From contig JACPUW010000033.1 in NCBI GenBank assembly GCA_016192035.1, positions 124,001 through 188,000 on the forward strand: DNA of 64,000 bases, in the 5' to 3' direction. This DNA is from Bacteroidota bacterium. GTDB taxonomy: Bacteria; Bacteroidota; Bacteroidia; CAILMK01; JACPUW01. The notes under the pieces are model-generated. The model searched no databases. It saw nothing but the letters and a program-made list of their open reading frames with translations, and was not told the DNA's origin. How positions within the stretch are numbered: the first letter of the stretch is position 1; each line of letters begins with the position of its first letter. Positions 1-8,640 of this stretch are shown piece by piece. The translations under genes and the position numbers were made by a program.

Positions 1-1346
1 CGCCTATAGACCACCTCTTCCATCGTGGCAAAGTCATCTATCTGGCCTACAGTTTTCACATTAAAAATCCGGTAATCTGATTTTGAAGGTTTTCCGTCTT
101 TGAAAACCACGCAACTCGATACCGGGTAGCTTCCCTGCATGTTGCTGTTGTCAAAGCACTCTATATGTTTGGGCAATGCCTTGAGCCCCAAGTCAGATTT
201 CATCCTTTCCATTAGCTCCATGCTGCGTTTCATGGGGTTACGCAGTTCTATGGCCTTTAGCTTCTGCTGGGCATAGGCCATGGCGTTTCTTTTCGATAAA
301 TCCAAGAGTTTGTGCTTGTCGCCTATCTTGGGGCATACAAAGTGGAGGTCACCCCCGGCGTACTCCACCTCCATGGGCAGGATGATTTCAGTAGAGGTGC
401 TTTTGTACTTGTTGCGTATATCGGTGAGCGCGTAGAGCAACAGGTCTTCTGGGTCTTCGTCCACCAGGTTTCTAAACTCCACGGTATGGGTTTGCACTAC
501 GGTGCCTTCTACCACCTTGAGGTAGTTTACAAAGAAATACCTGTTGTACGTGTAGTAGTTACATACATCCACATTGTGTATTGCCGGGTTTACCACCGTT
601 GATTTATGGGTGTAGTGCTGAAGCAATTCCAGTTTTTCCCTCCATTGTTCGGCTCGTTCAAACTGAAGCTGCGCCGAGGCGGCATCCATCTGTACTTTCA
701 GGTAATCAATTACCTGGCGGTGGTTTCCGCGCAGTATGTGGCGTACTTGTTTAATTGATTCATTATAGGCTATTTCTGACTGCAAACCTTCACATGGCCC
801 CAGGCATAGGCCTATTTGGTATTCAAGGCATACCTTAAACTTGCCTGCGTCTATGGCCGCTTGGCCCAGGGCCAGGTTGCAGGTGCGCAAGGGAAACAAT
901 TTGCGCAACACATCCAGGATGATGCGCATCCTGGAAATGGACGAATAGGGTCCATAGTACTCACTACCATCATCCACCCGGTTTCGCATGGCAAACACCC
1001 TGGGGAAGCGTTCTTTTTTGATGGTGATAAAAGGATAGGTTTTGCCATCCTTTAGATTGATATTATACTTGGGTTGGTGCTGTTTTATAAGGGAGTTTTC
1101 AAGCAGTAGGGCTTCAAATTCGGTTCCCACCACGGAGTACTCTATGGTTCTTACCTTACTGGCCATGACCTGAATACGGGCCGATACCTGGATACCTTTG
1201 GTAAAATACGAAGAAACCCTTTTTCGCAGGTTTTTGGCCTTGCCTATGTAGAGTAGCTGATTGTCTTGATCATAGTATCTGTACACCCCAGGATTTTCGG
1301 GGAGGGTGCGCACGATTTCTTCTATGGCTTGGGTGGGGTACGGCAA
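1..1346 (-). CDS. uvrC: UvrABC system protein C (excinuclease subunit), 3' end cut off by window edge
   Basis: UvrC makes both incisions around a UvrAB-bound DNA lesion in nucleotide excision repair. About 448 codons are visible. The N-terminus carries a GIY-YIG nuclease domain (GVYRYYD, then YIGKAKNLRKRV), followed by the conserved GPYSS segment, a cysteine-rich stretch (CLEYQIGLCLGPC), a UVR-type helical region, and the start of the RNase H-like nuclease domain; the C-terminal nuclease remainder and HhH domain lie beyond position 1. The start is unusual: an in-frame TAG lies at 1377-1379 and there is no ATG before the GIY-YIG domain. TTG at 1346 is the best start, 17 bases after a perfect TATCTTTG box; ATT at 1349 or GTG at 1313 are alternatives. 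Confidence 0.93.
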   Translation of the reverse strand, partial: MPYPTQAIEEIVRTLPENPGVYRYYDQDNQLLYIGKAKNLRKRVSSYFTKGIQVSARIQVMASKVRTIEYSVVGTEFEALLLENSLIKQHQPKYNINLKDGKTYPFITIKKERFPRVFAMRNRVDDGSEYYGPYSSISRMRIILDVLRKLFPLRTCNLALGQAAIDAGKFKVCLEYQIGLCLGPCEGLQSEIAYNESIKQVRHILRGNHRQVIDYLKVQMDAASAQLQFERAEQWREKLELLQHYTHKSTVVNPAIHNVDVCNYYTYNRYFFVNYLKVVEGTVVQTHTVEFRNLVDEDPEDLLLYALTDIRNKYKSTSTEIILPMEVEYAGGDLHFVCPKIGDKHKLLDLSKRNAMAYAQQKLKAIELRNPMKRSMELMERMKSDLGLKALPKHIECFDNSNMQGSYPVSSCVVFKDGKPSKSDYRIFNVKTVGQIDDFATMEEVVYR

Positions 1347-1363
1347 AATGGCTATGGTTAGCT

Positions 1364-1371
1364 CAAAGATA
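1364..1371 (-). promoter_or_regulatory. Bacteroidota -7 box TATCTTTG for uvrC
   Basis: TATCTTTG read on the minus strand is an exact match to the Bacteroidota consensus TAnnTTTG. A TTTG (-33-like) lies 15 bases upstream, in the same arrangement as at atpB. Transcription would begin about 12 bases before the TTG start codon, which helps to choose that start. Confidence 0.55.
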
Positions 1372-1485
1372 TGCCCCTATCCAGCCCAAAGGGAACCGGA
1401 AGTAGGCTGGGCCGACTTGTCAATTCGACAACTGAATATATTGACCAACAAGCAATTGTAATTCTTGGATGCGATAGGGGAGGGG

Positions 1486-3882
1486 CTATCCCCTAAGTTG
1501 TCGGTCGTCTTCGCCTTCATCTTTGGTAGGGTCGTATTTGTAAAATTCACAATCCAAGTCCGGGATGTTGGCCGAGTTGGGCTTGGGGAAATCCTTGGCA
1601 TTGTCACCAAAAGGCAATCGGGCATCGGCATTTACCGCATTGAGGAAATCACCAAATATGGGCATGGCGAGTCGCGCTCCTTGCCCCAAGTTCATATCCC
1701 TAAATGCTATTTTGCGCTCCTCGCCGCCTACCCAAACCCCTGCGGTTAGCCCGGTTTGAAACCCTATGAACCACCCGTCGGCCCCTTCTTGGGTAGTGCC
1801 TGTTTTTCCGGCAAGGGGGGTGCCTATATTGTAATAGTTTGATGAAATAAGCCGCATGGCGGTGCCCCTGCGCACCACTGCCTGGAGCATCTTTACCATG
1901 GTGTAGTTGGAAACGGGGTCGGTGGCTTCCTTTGAAACCGGTACAAAACTCTCAATCACATTGCCAAACTGGTCTTCTATGTGGGTGATGAATATGGGTT
2001 TTACCCATAGACCATTGTTGTTAAAAGCATTGAAAGCCCCTACCATTTCATACACAGAAATATCATAAACCCCCAAGCAAATGGCCGGATAGGGTTCTAG
2101 GTGGCTGGTAATGCCGAAACGCTTGGCCATATCCACTACCGATTGGGCGCCTACTTGTTTGAGCACCCAGGCAGTTATGGTATTGGTAGAAGTGGCCATG
2201 CCCTGCATAAGGCTCATTTGGCCCCCGTAGTTGCCATCTGAATTGCGGGCGTCCCAGGTGCCGTATATCGGTTTGTTGTCCTTATCGTACCCGGTGATAA
2301 TGTCATCAAAAACCACGCGAATGTTCGGGGCGGTGATACAGGGCATATACCCGGCCTCTAGTCCTGACAGGTACACAAAGGGCTTAAACGTGGAGCCTAC
2401 CTGCCTTTTCGACTTCTTGTTTACGTGGTCATACTTGAAATGGGTGTGGTTTATACCGCCTACCCATGCCAAAATGTGACCAGTGGACGGTTCGGTGGCC
2501 ATCATGCCGCATTGCAGGAAGTGTTTGTAGTAGGTCACACTGTCTAAAGGACTTAGGGTGGTATCTATCTCTCCACGGTATGAAAACACGCGCATAGCCC
2601 TGGGCTGGGTAAAGTCCTTTTTTATGTCTTCGTCATTTGGTTTTCGCCCATATTTTTTTTGGCACCTGTTTATTAGCCAGTTGTATCGGCTGCTCCAGCG
2701 CACTTGTTGTTCCAGTGTCATGTCACTTACCCAGGGCAGTTTTCTGCCTTTCCAGTGTTTAAAAAACTCTTTTTGCAAGTATTTCATGTGGTTGGCCATG
2801 GCGGTTTCGGCATGTTCCTGCACCCGCGAATCAATGGTGGTAAACACCCTTAACCCATCGCGGTAAATATCATATCCGGTGGAATCCTGCCAACGGGTAA
2901 GAAAAAGCCGGAGCTGCTCCCTGAAGTAAGGAGCTGGGCCGGTATTGTGGTCTTCAAGGCTAAGATTTAGGTGAAGATCCAGCGCACAAAGGGAATCAAA
3001 TTGTTGTTCAGTAATATAGCCATTCCGGCGCATTTGCATGAATACGGTAGCCCTTCGGTCTTTGTTGTTTTGTGGGTTTGATTTGGGGTTGTAGAGATAG
3101 GTAGCCTTGAGCATGCCCACCAGGGCCGCTGCTTCCACCATGTCCAAATCCTTAGGTACTTTGTTGAAATAGGTTTTGGCGGCGGCATGCACGCCAAAGG
3201 AGTTGTTGAGAAATTCTACCGTGTTGAGGTACATGGTGAGAATTTCCTCTTTGGTGTATTTGGATTCTAACTGAACTGCGATGACCCATTCCTGCATTTT
3301 TTTGATAACCATTGGATTGTCAGGCAAATCCTTGCGCAGTTTAAACAGGTTTTTGGCCAACTGTTGGGTAATGGTGCTTCCCCCGCCTGATGACGCGCTA
3401 CCACCCAAAACGGTTTTGACCGCCACCCTGAGCAGGGCTTCAATATCAATCCCGGCGTGTTCGTGAAAACGTTCGTCTTCTGTGGCTATCAGTGCTTTTA
3501 CCAGGTATGGGCTTAGCTCGTTATACAGCACATTGGTGCGGTTCTCGGTAAAGTACTTGCCCAGCACCACACCGTCGGCAGTAAAAACCGTGGTAGCCAA
3601 AGGATTGTCGGGTTTTTCAATGAGGTCAGCGGTGGGCAGGTCGCCAAAAGCCCCGTTTTTTATCCGGGATATCAATACCCATAAGGTAATAAAAGCTGCC
3701 AAGAACCCAACCCAAGCCATGATGGAGAGCCATACCCATATTTTCCGCTTGTTTTTTGCTATCCCTGGAGCGATGGCAGTGGGTTTGCCGCCGGCAAACA
3801 TTTCATTCACAAATTTTTCGTGCTCCAATTGCCTATTGGTTTCCTCTTCTGACAGTGGATTCTGTTGGTTGGTATCGGTCAT
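1486..3882 (-). CDS. class A penicillin-binding protein 1A (glycosyltransferase/transpeptidase)
   Basis: A bifunctional peptidoglycan synthase of 798 residues, acting at the outer face of the inner membrane. A cytoplasmic tail of about 50 residues is followed by one transmembrane helix (about 50-72). The GT51 glycosyltransferase domain (about 90-270) has the catalytic glutamate in ATEDERFHEH and the SSGGGSTITQQLAKN motif. The transpeptidase domain (about 430-720) shows all three penicillin-binding motifs: STFK in VGSTFKPF, STN in ATSTNTIT, and KTG in LAGKTGTTQ. The tail is acidic and polar, without an extra domain. It starts 2 bases after the stop of the porW/sprE-like gene, so the two are probably co-transcribed. 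Assignment as PBP1A-type is firm; the exact paralogue name is not. Confidence 0.95.
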   Translation of the reverse strand: MTDTNQQNPLSEEETNRQLEHEKFVNEMFAGGKPTAIAPGIAKNKRKIWVWLSIMAWVGFLAAFITLWVLISRIKNGAFGDLPTADLIEKPDNPLATTVFTADGVVLGKYFTENRTNVLYNELSPYLVKALIATEDERFHEHAGIDIEALLRVAVKTVLGGSASSGGGSTITQQLAKNLFKLRKDLPDNPMVIKKMQEWVIAVQLESKYTKEEILTMYLNTVEFLNNSFGVHAAAKTYFNKVPKDLDMVEAAALVGMLKATYLYNPKSNPQNNKDRRATVFMQMRRNGYITEQQFDSLCALDLHLNLSLEDHNTGPAPYFREQLRLFLTRWQDSTGYDIYRDGLRVFTTIDSRVQEHAETAMANHMKYLQKEFFKHWKGRKLPWVSDMTLEQQVRWSSRYNWLINRCQKKYGRKPNDEDIKKDFTQPRAMRVFSYRGEIDTTLSPLDSVTYYKHFLQCGMMATEPSTGHILAWVGGINHTHFKYDHVNKKSKRQVGSTFKPFVYLSGLEAGYMPCITAPNIRVVFDDIITGYDKDNKPIYGTWDARNSDGNYGGQMSLMQGMATSTNTITAWVLKQVGAQSVVDMAKRFGITSHLEPYPAICLGVYDISVYEMVGAFNAFNNNGLWVKPIFITHIEDQFGNVIESFVPVSKEATDPVSNYTMVKMLQAVVRRGTAMRLISSNYYNIGTPLAGKTGTTQEGADGWFIGFQTGLTAGVWVGGEERKIAFRDMNLGQGARLAMPIFGDFLNAVNADARLPFGDNAKDFPKPNSANIPDLDCEFYKYDPTKDEGEDDRQLRG

Positions 3883-3884
3883 GT

Positions 3885-6560
3885 CTAGTTGTCTTTAATT
3901 AGAATATGCTTTTCAAAGAACTCATAGTATTCAGCCGATTGCTGTTCTGTTATCAACAGCTTGAAGTTGGCTGCCGATATGTAGAACATAATGGGTGGTT
4001 GGCCTGAGGCCGTGTTGGAAAAAGTGGAGTCTGACACAATACCGCGATGGTATTTCTGCGCTTCGGCCACCGAAGAAAATGTCTTGACCCAGAATAACAA
4101 TTCCCCATCGCCAAACTCCAGGGAGCGCACATTTAAGGCTTGAGACCTATGGTATGCGGTGTTGTAATTGGCCAAATCACTTTTTATACGCTCTACTTTG
4201 GTCCCTGTTTTGGGCATGGTGAGTATAAAGTAAAACTCCCCTTCCAGCGACTTGTCAAAGATATAGGCCTTTTCTTCTTCAATTTTGGTATTGGTTTCAT
4301 TATCAACGCCTATGTCAGTTGATTCTTCGCTATCGGCTTTTTTTTGTTTTAGGAACCGCAGCAGGTTGCGGGCCTCAGAAGCCGCGTCGCCTGTGGTGAA
4401 CACCTGCAAATACTCCTCAAGCGACAAGATAAAGGAGTCCATGGGAAGGCTGCGCCCAAGGCACAGGGTGGACAATAGCTCAAACTTGTCTTTTAGGTAG
4501 TTTGAGGTAACTTGTTGTTCGGCATTTAGGTAGGCCTTGTCAATAGAATCGCATGCCCCGGCCCCATAGGCGCGGTAGGCTTGGGCATAGTACCGCTCCA
4601 GTACGGGGTCATTTTTGATTACCGGATCCTTTATGCCTAAAATGAGGTTGGCATATTGGGTTGATCCATAATTGTCTAGAATAAATTTCTTGTGTTTTTC
4701 GGCGGTAGCCTCATCCTTTTTATCAAGGGCTATTTTATACAAATAGTAATGTGCCGCAGCCTCAAACTTGTTGCCAGGGTAAGATTCTATAAGCCTGGTA
4801 AATGTGGCATGTGCCGAAGTGCCATCGCCCAACTGTTCATAGTATATCAGCCCGTTGTCATATAGGGCTTCGATGATAAGATTTTCAGAAGCCCGCTTTT
4901 GTGTGGGCAAAAAAGGTATGTTGGTTATGTATTGCCGCTTTGACTCGTCAAGGTTGGCCAGTTGCTCGGCCATATCGGGCGGCAATTCCAAGTTTTCTTC
5001 CTCCCGGGCCACGCTGTTGGAGTCTAAAGGCTCCATGCTTGTGGTATCGTCAGTGGTAATGTCGTTAAAAACATAGGCCTTTTCGCTCCTTCGCCAGTTG
5101 TCTTCGAGCAATCTGTTGCCCCACAATGTCTTAAAATCAGAAGCTCCTTTGCCAAGGGCTACAGGGTTGTAGAAATACCAGGCACCGGCCTCACTGCGCA
5201 TGTTCGGTGCATTGGCTATGCTGCTCTCATTCAATTCTTCCCTTACGTTTTCCCTTTCTTTCTTTATGGCCTCCTTTTCCGCTTCCTTTTCCGCCTTGAT
5301 CGCTTCATTTGCTATGTATTGGTCTATGCGCCGCTCTATTTCTGCTATATCCAGTGTAGAAAGCTGTATGAGGCTGTCTTGCACTTTTATGGTGTTTAGG
5401 TTGGCAATAAGTCTTCCCAGTACTTGCTGTTGTTTGAGAATGTCATCGTACTCAGGGTGCGTTTTGGGTACCACATTGGCGCAGCTATCGTAGTAAGCAC
5501 CTGCTGTTTCAAAAATTTCATCGGCAAAGTACAGATCGGCCAGGGTCAGGTAGGTGTTGGCCCGTTGAGATGGGTTCTTCTCCCCAAGCCAAGCGGCTAT
5601 TTTATAGTGTCTTATGGCTTTTTCCTTATTTCGGCCATTGAGATACACGTTGGCGATTTCAAAGTGGATTTGGTCAAAAAACTCCCGGTTGTTGTCGTCG
5701 CGTAAGAGGCGCTTAAAACTGCGCGCTACTTTCTCGGTGGTTCCCTTTTGCTGAAAGTTGGTGTATTTGGCCACTTTAAGCCTGGTTTGAAATTGAAATT
5801 CGTAGGCCATGTTCTTTCGCATGAGCTTGGCGTACATGTCTGAAGCCTTGCGCGCATTCCCAAGGTTTTCATACAATTGGGCCAAAATAAACATGGCCCT
5901 GTATTTCAATTCTTTGTCTTTGACAGAAGGAATGGCCTTTTCTAGGCTTAAAATGGCATCAGTATAGTTAAGTGCCTTGATTTTAAGGTGGGCATTGATG
6001 AGTTCTACCTCTGTGTAGAAGGACTCAAACTTCTTGCGGTTATTCCTTATGTCGGTGATATAGGCTTGGGCTTCCACTTCTTTGCCCATCTGAAGGTAGC
6101 ATATCACTATCCATAGCCTGGACCGTAGTTCGGTATCACCGTTTTTGGAATCATTTGCCAGGAACTTGAACAGGTCTATGGCTGCGTAGTATTCCGATTT
6201 GTAGAAATACGCCCTGGCTACTGTAAAATAAGCATCATCAATCCATTTGCTGCCTTCATGCTCACCAATTACCTTGCTGCACTTTTCTATGGCCTTGTCC
6301 ATAGGCCCGGCCTGTGTCTTCCCTGTGGCTTCATTGCCCCATCGGTGTACATCCAGGATTTGAGTAAAATCATCAATATGAGCTGACTGGACATCTTTTT
6401 CAGCCTTTAGCACGAGTTCCTTTGCATTGAAATAGCCATTATATCTCGCGGTAACGTCGTTGTAGAATTTGCCTAGTTTGGAGTTACGAAGGGAAGCACA
6501 GCCGCCCATTAACCACAGTATAACAAAGGTGTAAACGAATAGGGGTTGTCTTCTTGCCAA
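3885..6560 (-). CDS. PorW/SprE-like type IX secretion and gliding motility TPR lipoprotein
   Basis: The open frame runs to 6839, but its upstream part overlaps the divergent M23 peptidase gene. TTG at 6560 gives a clean lipoprotein signal peptide (MARRQPLFVYTF..., lipobox LMGGC, Cys at residue 21) and 891 residues, close to the size of SprE. The mature N-terminus (KFYNDVTARYNGYFNAKE) is followed by many TPR helices, a charged coiled stretch near 430-460, and further TPR-like repeats. The family (SprE in Flavobacterium, PorW in Porphyromonas) is needed for T9SS secretion and links the outer-membrane translocon to the motor. The large T9SS cargo at 32868-38450 supports this. Identity rests on recognised sequence features, not on a search. 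Confidence 0.78.
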   Translation of the reverse strand: MARRQPLFVYTFVILWLMGGCASLRNSKLGKFYNDVTARYNGYFNAKELVLKAEKDVQSAHIDDFTQILDVHRWGNEATGKTQAGPMDKAIEKCSKVIGEHEGSKWIDDAYFTVARAYFYKSEYYAAIDLFKFLANDSKNGDTELRSRLWIVICYLQMGKEVEAQAYITDIRNNRKKFESFYTEVELINAHLKIKALNYTDAILSLEKAIPSVKDKELKYRAMFILAQLYENLGNARKASDMYAKLMRKNMAYEFQFQTRLKVAKYTNFQQKGTTEKVARSFKRLLRDDNNREFFDQIHFEIANVYLNGRNKEKAIRHYKIAAWLGEKNPSQRANTYLTLADLYFADEIFETAGAYYDSCANVVPKTHPEYDDILKQQQVLGRLIANLNTIKVQDSLIQLSTLDIAEIERRIDQYIANEAIKAEKEAEKEAIKKERENVREELNESSIANAPNMRSEAGAWYFYNPVALGKGASDFKTLWGNRLLEDNWRRSEKAYVFNDITTDDTTSMEPLDSNSVAREEENLELPPDMAEQLANLDESKRQYITNIPFLPTQKRASENLIIEALYDNGLIYYEQLGDGTSAHATFTRLIESYPGNKFEAAAHYYLYKIALDKKDEATAEKHKKFILDNYGSTQYANLILGIKDPVIKNDPVLERYYAQAYRAYGAGACDSIDKAYLNAEQQVTSNYLKDKFELLSTLCLGRSLPMDSFILSLEEYLQVFTTGDAASEARNLLRFLKQKKADSEESTDIGVDNETNTKIEEEKAYIFDKSLEGEFYFILTMPKTGTKVERIKSDLANYNTAYHRSQALNVRSLEFGDGELLFWVKTFSSVAEAQKYHRGIVSDSTFSNTASGQPPIMFYISAANFKLLITEQQSAEYYEFFEKHILIKDN

Positions 6561-6606
6561 AATGCGCTGGATAATGGATAAAGGGCTATAAACTACTTTT
6601 GCTAGG

Positions 6607-6614
6607 CAAAAGTA
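6607..6614 (-). promoter_or_regulatory. -7 box TACTTTTG upstream of the porW/sprE-like gene
   Basis: TACTTTTG on the minus strand matches TAnnTTTG and lies 46 bases before the proposed TTG start. It lies in the 112-bp gap to the divergent M23 gene and argues that the upstream part of the open frame is not translated. Confidence 0.45.
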
Positions 6615-6672
6615 TTTTTTCAAGGCCCATTTAGGGCTTGGCCCTAGCGCCAATTCACCGTTTGCCCTCCTC

Positions 6673-7533
6673 ATGGACAAAAAGAAAACCAGTTTACTAT
6701 CAAGGCTCAATGACAAGTATAGGGTCAACATTATCAATCCTGACAACTTTGAGGAGATTTCCAGTTTTACGGCATCATGGACCCTGGTGCTCATGGCAGC
6801 AAGTGTTATCTTCCTGTTTAGTTTTGTGTTATGTGTCATGCTTTTGGCCTACACACCACTGGTCAACTACTTTGACAAACCTGTAGATCAGGTAGTGCAG
6901 GGAGAAACCCTGCGCTTAACCCAGTTGGCCGATTCGCTCAGTGAAGTGCTTAACGTACAAACCAGATACATAGACAATCATTTAAGGATACTAAAAGGCG
7001 AGGACGAAATGTATGCGGAGGAAGCCAACAAGGAGGTGCCCCCGCCACAGAAAGAGGTTGATGAGGCCAGCCTTTTTTATGTGTCGCCCCAGGATAGCAG
7101 CTTGCGCAGGGAACTTCAGGGAGGGCAATATAACCTAGGCGATGGACGGACCAAGAGGAATGAAGCCTTACACTTTTATTCTCCTGTGGATGGTTTGGTC
7201 AATAGTGGATTTGACCCGGCCATTGGGCACTATGCGGTGGATTTGATTGCCTCACGCGATGCACCGGTAAAGGCCACCCTTGATGGCACCGTCGTTTTTT
7301 CCGAGTTTTCATCCACCACGGGGCACGTTATAGTACTGCAACACCTCAACAACTATATATCCATTTACAAGCACAATTCGGTATTGTTGAAGCAAGTCGG
7401 TAATTTTGTCCACGCAGGCGAACCTATTGCCGTAATAGGCAACAGTGGAGAGATGACCACCGGCCCCCACCTTCATTTTGAATTGTGGCTTAATGGCCGG
7501 CCCATTGACCCTGAGAATTTTATCATTTTCTAA
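6673..7533 (+). CDS. M23 family metallopeptidase (LytM-type peptidoglycan endopeptidase)
   Basis: A 286-residue membrane-anchored protein: short basic N-terminus, one transmembrane helix at about 37-58, a periplasmic linker, and a C-terminal LytM/M23 domain (about 165-280). Zinc ligands are visible as the HxxxD motif in GHYAVDL and the HxH motif in PHLHFELW. M23 enzymes cut peptide cross-bridges of peptidoglycan or serve as amidase activators; this form, with a conserved basic head and one helix, is common in Bacteroidota beside bactofilin genes. The bactofilin gene follows after 11 bases, and the pair likely forms a cell-shape module. Divergent from the porW/sprE-like gene. Confidence 0.9.
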   Translation: MDKKKTSLLSRLNDKYRVNIINPDNFEEISSFTASWTLVLMAASVIFLFSFVLCVMLLAYTPLVNYFDKPVDQVVQGETLRLTQLADSLSEVLNVQTRYIDNHLRILKGEDEMYAEEANKEVPPPQKEVDEASLFYVSPQDSSLRRELQGGQYNLGDGRTKRNEALHFYSPVDGLVNSGFDPAIGHYAVDLIASRDAPVKATLDGTVVFSEFSSTTGHVIVLQHLNNYISIYKHNSVLLKQVGNFVHAGEPIAVIGNSGEMTTGPHLHFELWLNGRPIDPENFIIF

Positions 7534-7544
7534 ACGGAAACGGT

Positions 7545-7967
7545 ATGTTTAGCAACAAGAAGAAAGAAAACAGCGAGGCACTGGATGCAAGAAACCACGT
7601 GGCCCAAGGCACCTTGATGAAAGGCACGCTCACTTCACAGGGCGGCCTGAGGATAGACGGCAAGGTAGAAGGCGATATTGAAGCCATAGGCAAATTGGTG
7701 ATAGGCGAGAAAGGGGAAGTGATAGGAAATATCACCTGCAAGGATGCAGAAATAGAGGGCAAAGTGAGCGGTACCATCAATTCATCAGGCCTTATTTACT
7801 TTAAGCCTACCGCTACTATGGAGGGAGAGCTTTCAGCCCATTCCATGAAAATGGATCCGGGAGCCGTGTATATAGGCTCCCTTGATATGCGCTCGGCCAA
7901 GCAAAACGCTGCCCAACTAAATGGAAAAGCCGACAGGGTCCCCGAAAAGGGAAAAGTCGCCCACTAA
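7545..7967 (+). CDS. bactofilin (polymer-forming cytoskeletal protein)
   Basis: A 140-residue bactofilin. The core (about 25-115) is the short right-handed beta-helix repeat with alternating glycine and hydrophobic residues (RIDGKVEGDIEAIGKLVIGEKG and following); flanking tails are polar. Bactofilins self-assemble into filaments without nucleotide and recruit peptidoglycan enzymes; the M23 peptidase directly upstream is a typical partner. The last 47 bases overlap the start of the AtpZ-like gene in another reading frame, so translation of the cell-shape module and the ATP synthase genes is physically linked. Confidence 0.93.
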   Translation: MFSNKKKENSEALDARNHVAQGTLMKGTLTSQGGLRIDGKVEGDIEAIGKLVIGEKGEVIGNITCKDAEIEGKVSGTINSSGLIYFKPTATMEGELSAHSMKMDPGAVYIGSLDMRSAKQNAAQLNGKADRVPEKGKVAH

Positions 7968-8157
7968 GATTGCCGCTTATACAGGCATGGGCATTCAAAT
8001 GGCCGCAGTAATTGGAGGGACTGTTTGGCTTGGCCAATTTATAGACAACAGACAAGGGTACCCGCAGCCTTGGTTTACCATTGGGCTGGGTTTGGTGGGG
8101 GTATTTGTGGGTATATATATTGCCGTCAAACCCTTACTCTACCAAGATAAGGAATGA
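7921..8157 (+). CDS. AtpZ/AtpI-family F0F1 ATP synthase assembly protein
   Basis: A 78-residue protein with two transmembrane helices (about 22-42 and 51-71) and a polar KREKSPTK head, with GQFIDNRQGYPQPWFT between the helices as in AtpZ-like proteins. This family precedes F-type ATP synthase subunit a genes and helps c-ring assembly or Mg2+ handling. ATG at 7921 lies 47 bases inside the bactofilin gene; a later Met (MGIQMAAVIGG) would remove the overlap but also the usual polar head. Its stop overlaps the next start (ATGA). Confidence 0.8.
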   Translation: MEKPTGSPKREKSPTKIAAYTGMGIQMAAVIGGTVWLGQFIDNRQGYPQPWFTIGLGLVGVFVGIYIAVKPLLYQDKE

Positions 8158-8534
8158 AGAAACCCTTCTTTGTTAGCCTGGCCTTATGGGGATGGCCGTG
8201 CCTGGCACACCCAGGGTGCAATGCAGTACTTGCAGTAGGCTGGACTATAGACATGTACGTGTTATTGGGCATATACCTCTATATGAGCGTGCTATTCATG
8301 GGTTCCACCCGGCTCTTGCGCCATAGCCAGATGCACAAGCCTGGGCAAGTAGGTAAGTGGTTTCTAATCCTGTCGGGAACCAAGGTGTTCCTTTCGGTGG
8401 TGTTTCTGGCCATGGTGTTGAGGGTTACACCTATGGATGCCAGGGTGCTTGTCCTTCATTTCATGTTGCCATATTTGTACTTTCAACATTTACAACTGTT
8501 TGTGTTGCTTAAGCGGCAAAAACCAAAAAGTTGA
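8154..8534 (+). CDS. small multi-pass membrane protein of the ATP synthase operon, function unknown
   Basis: 126 residues with about four hydrophobic segments (near 5-20, 30-50, 70-90 and 95-115) and a basic tail (LLKRQKPKS). I do not recognise a named domain. Its position between the AtpZ-like gene and atpB, with an ATGA overlap upstream, matches the slot where other bacteria carry AtpI, so a role in assembly of the F0 part is plausible but inferred from position only. Confidence 0.7.
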   Translation: MKKPFFVSLALWGWPCLAHPGCNAVLAVGWTIDMYVLLGIYLYMSVLFMGSTRLLRHSQMHKPGQVGKWFLILSGTKVFLSVVFLAMVLRVTPMDARVLVLHFMLPYLYFQHLQLFVLLKRQKPKS

Positions 8535-8595
8535 ATGCCTGGCTCCGGTTGTTGACAAATCACATGGCTAAATCCATTTGTATTGGAAAAAGCCC

Positions 8596-8603
8596 TACAT
8601 TTG
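8596..8603 (+). promoter_or_regulatory. internal -7 box TACATTTG upstream of atpB
   Basis: TACATTTG with TTTG 15 bases upstream (8577-8580), the same spacing as at uvrC. It lies in the 106-bp gap before the chosen atpB start, inside a longer TTG-initiated open frame, and suggests a second promoter giving the F0F1 genes expression independent of bactofilin. Confidence 0.5.
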
Positions 8604-8640
8604 CACCGATTTTTCCAAAAAAAGTAAACCAACGCATCAG

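Noticed and set aside
3482-3898. 138-residue plus-strand frame opposite PBP1A
   Set aside because: Shadow of the PBP1A N-terminus, no independent signal or homology; the same applies to other long antisense frames over gyrA, alaS and the DEAD-box gene.
6561-6839. upstream part of the 984-residue frame as coding for the porW/sprE-like protein
   Set aside because: It overlaps the divergent M23 peptidase gene and lies before a clean lipoprotein signal and a -7 box.
8578-8640. TTG at 8578 as the atpB start
   Set aside because: The codon is part of a TTTG-N15-TACATTTG promoter-like element, and the added residues are not hydrophobic or typical of a signal peptide.
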